DNA from: Deltaproteobacteria bacterium
GTDB lineage: Bacteria; Myxococcota_A; UBA9160; UBA4427
NCBI GenBank assembly: GCA_016713665.1
Contig: JADJOR010000001.1
Span: 1 to 64,000, forward strand
Length of the DNA stretch: 64,000 nucleotides
Direction of reading: 5' to 3'
Positions 54,671 to 64,000 of the stretch are shown piece by piece. The translations under genes and the position numbers were made by a program. The stretch's first letter is position 1. Each line of letters opens with the position of its first letter. The notes beneath the pieces are model-generated. The model was given only the letters and a program-made list of their open reading frames with translations, had not been told where the DNA came from and ran no database searches.

Positions 54671-55624
54671 GTGGGCACTCGCATGGATGAGACGTCGGTC
54701 GCGCCGGAGGGCGACGGCGGAGCCGGTCCCGAGGCCACGAGCGTGGCGGGCATCGTCGATCAGGTCGTGACGCTGGTGATCGCCGTCGCGATCGCGCTCG
54801 CGATCCGGCAATTCCTGGTCGAGCCCTATCGCATCCCGTCGGGCTCGATGTTCCCGACGCTCCTCGTCGGCGACCATCTCTTCGTCAACAAGCTCGCCTA
54901 CGGTCCGCGGCTCCCGTTCACCGACGTCCGCCTGCCCGGCACGCGCGAGCCCGAGCGCGGCGACGTCGTCGTCTTCCAGGTCGGGCGGCCGCGCAATCGC
55001 ATGGGCGGCATCGACATCATGCCGATCGACCTGGCCCCGCCCGGCACGCCCGCCGAGGATTTCGTGAAGCGGCTGGTCGGGCTGCCCGGCGACCGGATCG
55101 ACTGGCGCAACGGCCAGGTCTTCGTGAACGGGAAGATCCTGCCGACCCGCGAGACCGGCGAGTCGTTCGTCGACGACGTCGGGCAGAGCCATCCGGTGCG
55201 CAGCGAGGATCTGGGCGATTGCCGGCACGCGGTGCTCGACGATCCGCGCAGCCACAACCCCGGGCCGAGCGACCGCCTCGATCACGGCTCCTGGGTCGTC
55301 GAGCCCGGCCGCTACTTCATGATGGGCGACAACCGCGACAACTCGAACGACAGCCGCGGCTGGGGCACCGTCCGCCTCGAGGAGCTCAAGGGGCCGGCGG
55401 TCATCCTCTACTGGTCCTGGGACGTGAACGGCAACATGCTCTCGTTCTTGAATCCCGTGAACTGGTTCACCGCCGAGAAGCGCTGGGACCGGATCTTCCA
55501 GCGCGTGCGCTGCGAGCCCGTTGCCGCCGAGCCGGCCGGACCCGCAGCGTCGCCCGGTGCGGGCGCCGGGGCCGGCTCGCCTGGCGCCGGCGGGGTCGCG
55601 GGCGTGGACTCCAGCGCCGGCTGA
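54671..55624 (+). CDS. lepB: Signal peptidase I
   Basis: 317 aa from GTG 54671 (ATG 54683 is an alternative). One membrane helix (QVVTLVIAVAIALAIRQFLV), then the catalytic Ser59 in PSGSMFPTL, the catalytic Lys in VKRLVGLPGDRID and the box MGDNRDNSNDSRGWG. The C-terminal tail (about 35 residues) is Gly/Ala/Pro-rich. It cuts signal peptides on the outer face of the inner membrane. Two bases after lepA. Confidence 0.95.
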   Translation: MGTRMDETSVAPEGDGGAGPEATSVAGIVDQVVTLVIAVAIALAIRQFLVEPYRIPSGSMFPTLLVGDHLFVNKLAYGPRLPFTDVRLPGTREPERGDVVVFQVGRPRNRMGGIDIMPIDLAPPGTPAEDFVKRLVGLPGDRIDWRNGQVFVNGKILPTRETGESFVDDVGQSHPVRSEDLGDCRHAVLDDPRSHNPGPSDRLDHGSWVVEPGRYFMMGDNRDNSNDSRGWGTVRLEELKGPAVILYWSWDVNGNMLSFLNPVNWFTAEKRWDRIFQRVRCEPVAAEPAGPAASPGAGAGAGSPGAGGVAGVDSSAG

Positions 55625-55722
55625 GCGCCGCGATTGCCGAAATCCGGACGCGCGTTAGATTCCCGCGCGTTCCAACCGTCCTTTAAGCCCGATCAGCGAG
55701 TCGGGGAAGGTCGAGGCCCAGC

Positions 55723-56362
55723 ATGTCGGACCGTGTGTCGAACTCTGCGTCGAGCTCTGCGTCTACCAAGGCTTCGAGCTCCGCCTCCCTGCCGGCCGGG
55801 ACCGCTCCCGAACGTACGATCCTCGACGACGCCGCGATCCGCCGGGCGCTCATGCGCATCGCCCACGAGATCGTCGAGCGCACCGACCGCATCGATCGTC
55901 TCTACCTCGTCGCCATCCCGAACGGCGGTGTGCCCCTCGGCCGGATCCTGGTCGAGAACCTCGCGAGCCTGACGGGGCAGACGGTGCCCATGGGCATTCT
56001 CGACACGACCCTCTACCGCGACGACCTCTCGACGCGCAGCTCGCGGCCGCGGCTGCGCAAGACCGAGATGCCGTCGTCCGTCGACGACCGGGCGGTCGTG
56101 ATCGTCGAGGACGTCGTCTCGACCGGTCGCACGATCCGCGCCGGCATGGACGCGCTGATGGACTTCGGGCGGCCCGCGCAACGTGCGCGTGATGGCGCTC
56201 GTCGATCGGGGCCATCGCGAGCTCCCGATCAAGATCGATTTCGTCGGCAAGAACATTCCCACGCAGCCCGAGGACAAGGTCGTCTTCCTGAACGAGACCG
56301 AGTCGGGCGGCCAGGGACTCACGATCGTGGTTCGCGAAGGGGGGCAGCATGATCGGTCGTGA
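55723..56362 (+). CDS. pyrR: PyrR bifunctional pyrimidine regulator / uracil phosphoribosyltransferase, with one frameshift
   Basis: ATG 55723 gives a 30-residue Ser/Ala-rich start not found in the family (true start may be further in), then TILDDAAIRRALMRIAHEIV, NGGVPLGRILVENLA, and the PRPP loop VVIVEDVVSTGRTIRAGMDA. At CCC 56173-56175 one C too many breaks the frame. Without it the sequence continues NVRVMALVDRGHRELPIKID and GKNIPTQPEDKV. In other bacteria PyrR attenuates pyr mRNA when bound to UMP. A matching attenuator was not found here. It overlaps pyrB by 14 bases. Confidence 0.9.
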
Positions 56363-57314
56363 CATCCTCGGCATCGAGGACCTCACGCGGGCCGAGATCG
56401 AGCTCATTCTCGAGACGGCCGAGCGGATGCAGGAGATCGGGACGCGCGAGGTCAAGAAGGTGCCGACCCTGCGCGGGCGGACGCTGATCAATCTCTTCTT
56501 CGAGCCCTCGACCCGGACCCAGACCTCCTTCGAGATCGCCGGCAAGCGCCTCGCCGCCGACGTCGTCAACTTCTCCGTCGGCAGCTCGTCGGTCACCAAG
56601 CGCGAGACGCTGCTCGACACGGCGAAGACCCTCGACGCGATGGATCCCGACTGCGTGATCGTGCGCCACAAGGTCGCGGGCGTGCCCCATCGCCTGGCCG
56701 CCGTGCTCGGCGCGCCGGTCATCAACGCCGGCGACGGGGCCCACGAGCATCCGTCCCAGGCGCTGCTCGACCTGCTGACGGTGAAGGAGCAGAAGGGCCG
56801 GATCGAAGGCCTGACGGTCACGATCGTCGGCGACATCGCCCATAGCCGCGTCGCGCGCTCGAACATCTACGCCTTCTCGAAGCTCGGCGCCGAGGTGCGG
56901 GTCGCCGGTCCGCCGACGATGCTGCCCGTCGGGATCGAGTCCCTCGGCGTCAAGAGCTACACGAACCTGCGCGAGGCGATCGAGGGCGCGGACGTCGTGA
57001 TGGCGCTGCGCATCCAGATGGAGCGGCTCGAGGGCGCCTGCTTCCCGTCGGTCCGCGAGTATGCGGCGACCTTCGGGCTCGATCGCAAGAAGCTCCGCTA
57101 TGCGAAGGAGGACGCGATCGTGATGCACCCCGGGCCGGTGAATCGCGGGGTCGAGCTCTCCCACGAGCTCGCCGACCACCGTCCGAGCGTGATCCTCGAC
57201 CAGGTCCGCAACGGCGTCGCGCTGCGCATGGCGCTGCTCTATCTCGTGGCCGGGCGACGGCGCAAGAGCGGGGGCGAGGAGAGCCGCGCGGCGTCCGTGG
57301 CGGGGGAGGCTTGA
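56349..57314 (+). CDS. pyrB: Aspartate carbamoyltransferase catalytic chain
   Basis: 321 aa. The carbamoyl phosphate motif FFEPSTRTQTSFE, the SSVTKRETLLDTAKTLDAM 80s loop and the GDGAHEHPSQALLDLLT box are complete, and MHPGPVNRGVEL follows at the aspartate domain. It makes N-carbamoyl-aspartate. No pyrI regulatory chain follows. pyrC comes instead, four bases later. Confidence 0.96.
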   Translation: MIGRDILGIEDLTRAEIELILETAERMQEIGTREVKKVPTLRGRTLINLFFEPSTRTQTSFEIAGKRLAADVVNFSVGSSSVTKRETLLDTAKTLDAMDPDCVIVRHKVAGVPHRLAAVLGAPVINAGDGAHEHPSQALLDLLTVKEQKGRIEGLTVTIVGDIAHSRVARSNIYAFSKLGAEVRVAGPPTMLPVGIESLGVKSYTNLREAIEGADVVMALRIQMERLEGACFPSVREYAATFGLDRKKLRYAKEDAIVMHPGPVNRGVELSHELADHRPSVILDQVRNGVALRMALLYLVAGRRRKSGGEESRAASVAGEA

Positions 57315-57318
57315 GCCG

Positions 57319-58614
57319 ATGACGCGCATCCTCGTTCGCGGTGGTCGATTGCTGGATCCCAGCCAGGAGCGGGACGGGGCGTTCGACGTCCTGTTCGAGG
57401 CGGGCCGGGTCGTGGCCGTCGGCGAGAAGCTGTCAGCCGAGGGCGCCGAGGTCTTCGAGGCGAACGGCGCCTGGGTCGCGCCGGGCTTCGTCGATCTCCA
57501 TGCCCATCTGCGCGCGCCGGGGCAGGAGTACAAGGAGGACCTGTCGAGCGGCGGGGCGGCGGCGGTGGCCGGCGGCTTCACGCAGGTCGCCTGCATGGCG
57601 AATACCTCGCCGACCAACGACGACCCGTCGGTCACGAAGTACATCCTCGACCGTGCCGAGAAGGAGTCGGCGGCGAAGATCCGGCCGATCGCGGCGGCGA
57701 CGCGCGGGCTCGAGGGGCAGGTCATGACCGAGATGATCGCCCTGCGCGAAGCCGGGGCGGTCGCCTTCAGCGACGATGGTGCGACGATCATGGATGCGGG
57801 GGTGATGCGCCGCGTGCTCGAGTATTCGACGCTGGTCGGTGTCCCGGTCATCGTCCACGCGGAGGATTGCCATCTGCGGGGCCATGGCGTCGTCCACGAG
57901 GGCGCCGTCGCGACGAAGCTCGGACTGCCCGGCAACCCGGCGATGGCCGAAGAGATCATGGTCGCGCGCGACGTCCAGCTCGCGGGCTGGACCGGCGCCC
58001 ATCTCCACGTCGCCCACGTCTCGACCGCCGGCGCCGTCGAGACGATCCGGCGCGCCCGGGAGGCGGGCGTCAAGGTGACGGCCGAGGTCACGCCGCATCA
58101 CCTGACGTTGACCGACGCCGCGACCCTCGGCTTCGACACGAGCACCCGCGTCGCGCCGCCGCTGCGCAGCCGCGAGCACGTCGAGGCGCTCCGCCGAGGC
58201 CTCGTCGAGGGCGTGATCGACGCCATCGCGACGGATCACGCGCCCCACGCGACCTACGAGAAGGAGGTCGAGTTCACCGAGGCGCCCCCCGGCATGATCG
58301 GCCTCGAGACGGCCCTCGCGGTCTGCCTCGAGCTCGTGCGCGAGGGCGTCTTGTCCCCCCTCGAGCTCGTCCGGCGACTCTCGACCAACCCGGCGCGGAT
58401 CTTCGGCCTCGAAGGCGGAAGCCTCGCCGTCGGCAGCCCCGCCGACCTCGTCGTGATCGATCCCGATCGCGCCTGGACCTACGATCCGGGCCGCGGCTAC
58501 TCGAAGAGCCGCAACTCGCCCTGGGCCGATCGGGCGATGACCGGCCGCGTGCTGGCCACCTTCGTCGACGGCCGCCTCGTCTACAACCTGCAACGCGGAG
58601 TGAACGCGGAGTGA
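57319..58614 (+). CDS. pyrC: Dihydroorotase
   Basis: 431 aa. Metal ligands in FVDLHAHLRAPGQEYKED (HxH plus Arg), then NTSPTNDDPSVTKYI, HVAHVSTAGAVETIR, and ATDHAPHATYEKEVEF. The C-terminus has the usual ADLVVIDPDRAWTYD strand. Cyclises carbamoyl-aspartate to dihydroorotate. The type I form commonly found next to pyrB. Confidence 0.95.
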   Translation: MTRILVRGGRLLDPSQERDGAFDVLFEAGRVVAVGEKLSAEGAEVFEANGAWVAPGFVDLHAHLRAPGQEYKEDLSSGGAAAVAGGFTQVACMANTSPTNDDPSVTKYILDRAEKESAAKIRPIAAATRGLEGQVMTEMIALREAGAVAFSDDGATIMDAGVMRRVLEYSTLVGVPVIVHAEDCHLRGHGVVHEGAVATKLGLPGNPAMAEEIMVARDVQLAGWTGAHLHVAHVSTAGAVETIRRAREAGVKVTAEVTPHHLTLTDAATLGFDTSTRVAPPLRSREHVEALRRGLVEGVIDAIATDHAPHATYEKEVEFTEAPPGMIGLETALAVCLELVREGVLSPLELVRRLSTNPARIFGLEGGSLAVGSPADLVVIDPDRAWTYDPGRGYSKSRNSPWADRAMTGRVLATFVDGRLVYNLQRGVNAE

Positions 58615-58621
58615 CGCATCG

Positions 58622-59941
<1,320 letters not shown>

Positions 59942-59944
59942 CGC

Positions 59945-63224
<3,280 letters not shown>

Positions 63225-63254
63225 ATTCGGAGTCGCGAGGAGGTCGCGCGCCGG

Positions 63255-64000
63255 ATGCCGGGGACGCTGCACGCGGAAGTTGCGCAGCTCCACCGCTGCG
63301 TGTCGGCCCTCGCCGGCGGCGCGCTCGCGCCTTCGCGGGCACCGACCGCGGGAGGCGGCGCTTCGAGGCCTGGGCCCGCGCCGGCTCCGGGGACGGACGC
63401 GACTGCCCCCGCACCGATCCCGGCGCCCGACCCCGAGACGATCTCCGCCGCCCGCGCGGCGCTCGCCCCGCTCCTGGACCGACGTCTGCCCACCGAGCTG
63501 CGCGCGCGCCTCGAGCGGCTCCGCAAGCGTCTCGAACGCCTCGAGCCTTCGGGGGCGACGCGGGACGCGGTCCGCGAGCTGCTCGAGCTGGTCGAGCCCC
63601 TGGGCCGGGCGGGCTGGGCCGACGAGCTCCTGGCCCGCTCGCTGGAAGCGCTGCCCGGTGTGGGCCCGAAGCGGGCGGAGGCCCTCGCGCGTCGGGGCCT
63701 CGAGCGCATCTCGGATCTGCTCTTCTGGCTGCCGACCGCCTACGAAGATCGCCGCGAGATCGTCGGGGTCGGCGAGCTCGTCGTCGGGCGGCGGGCGACC
63801 TTCGAGGCGGAGGTCAAGCTCGTCGACTGGATCAGCCTGCGGCGCGGCGGCCGCTTCGGGCGCTACCTGCAGGCCGTCGTCGGCGACGAGCACGCGATCG
63901 TGAGCCTCAAATGGTTTCGCGGCGGCGAGACGATCGCGAGCCGGCTCACGAAGGGCCGGCGCCTGCTCGTGAGCGGCGACGTCGTCCGCTACCGCTTCTC
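63255..64000 (+). CDS. recG: ATP-dependent DNA helicase RecG, N-terminal part (runs off the right edge)
   Basis: From ATG 63255 the frame is open to the end of the window (about 248 codons). After a Pro/Ala-rich start and a helical region (RARLERLRKRLERLE), the wedge-domain beginning is clear: a helix-hairpin-helix LPGVGPKRAEALARRGLERI, then DLLFWLPTAYEDRR and an OB-fold (RATFEAEVKLVDW, FGRYLQAVVGDEHAIVSLKW). Helicase motifs lie beyond the window. RecG reverses stalled replication forks. Confidence 0.88.
   Translation, partial: MPGTLHAEVAQLHRCVSALAGGALAPSRAPTAGGGASRPGPAPAPGTDATAPAPIPAPDPETISAARAALAPLLDRRLPTELRARLERLRKRLERLEPSGATRDAVRELLELVEPLGRAGWADELLARSLEALPGVGPKRAEALARRGLERISDLLFWLPTAYEDRREIVGVGELVVGRRATFEAEVKLVDWISLRRGGRFGRYLQAVVGDEHAIVSLKWFRGGETIASRLTKGRRLLVSGDVVRYRF

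Overview
The window looks like a chromosomal segment of a high-GC, Gram-negative bacterium of deltaproteobacterial (Myxococcota/Desulfobacterota-like) type. The signs are a DUF4388 (PatA N-terminal-like) protein beside a PilZ protein, a PEP-CTERM secreted protein, two almost identical tuf genes, many GTG/TTG starts, and a classical tRNA-tuf-secE-nusG-rplKAJL-rpoBC order. The lineage is inferred from gene content only.

Region 1 (1 to about 10263) is an accessory island, visibly less GC-rich than the rest and full of broken genes. On the minus strand it holds a replication/integration module: a catalytic-domain-only tyrosine integrase, a 303-aa protein of unknown function, an excisionase-like HTH protein and a decayed Prim-Pol/PriCT/ATPase replicase running off the left edge. 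On the plus strand is a small exported protein overlapping by one base (TAGTG) a large secreted protein with seven FG-GAP-like repeats, a thrombospondin type-3 calcium segment, pentapeptide repeats and a PEP-CTERM tail. Then come several small predicted membrane proteins, one with a dockerin-like EF-hand and an in-frame TAA, a second recombinase remnant and a winged-helix fragment. The island ends at a sequence that reads as the 3' end of a tRNA-Cys gene (10241-10263), a candidate attachment site.

Region 2 (10347-14558) holds a family 2 glycosyltransferase, tRNA-Leu, an uncertain ORF, a PilZ protein, a DUF4388 protein and rlmB. Region 3 (14635-29059) is tRNA-Thr, -Tyr, -Gly, -Thr, tuf1, tRNA-Trp, secE, nusG, rplK, rplA, rplJ, rplL, rpoB, rpoC, with a 19-bp perfect hairpin between rplL and rpoB and a terminator after rpoC. 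Region 4 (29212-48001) is the fused str-S10-spc-alpha array from rpsL to rplQ, with secY, adk, map, rpmJ and rpoA. Three genes normally embedded in it, rplC (L3), rplX (L24) and rpsN (S14), are absent with clean junctions.

Region 5 (48007-64000) carries a TlpA-like thioredoxin, ftsB-argS, a SPOR protein, rfbD, lepA, lepB, the pyrimidine cluster pyrR-pyrB-pyrC-carA-carB, and the start of recG.

Sequence quality matters here. Six core genes (the glycosyltransferase, rplB, secY, the tlpA-like gene, pyrR, carB) are each interrupted by a single apparent one-base indel while both halves stay well conserved. At least rplB, secY and carB should be functional, so these are most likely sequence errors. 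The island has far more lesions per kb and probably combines such errors with real decay.
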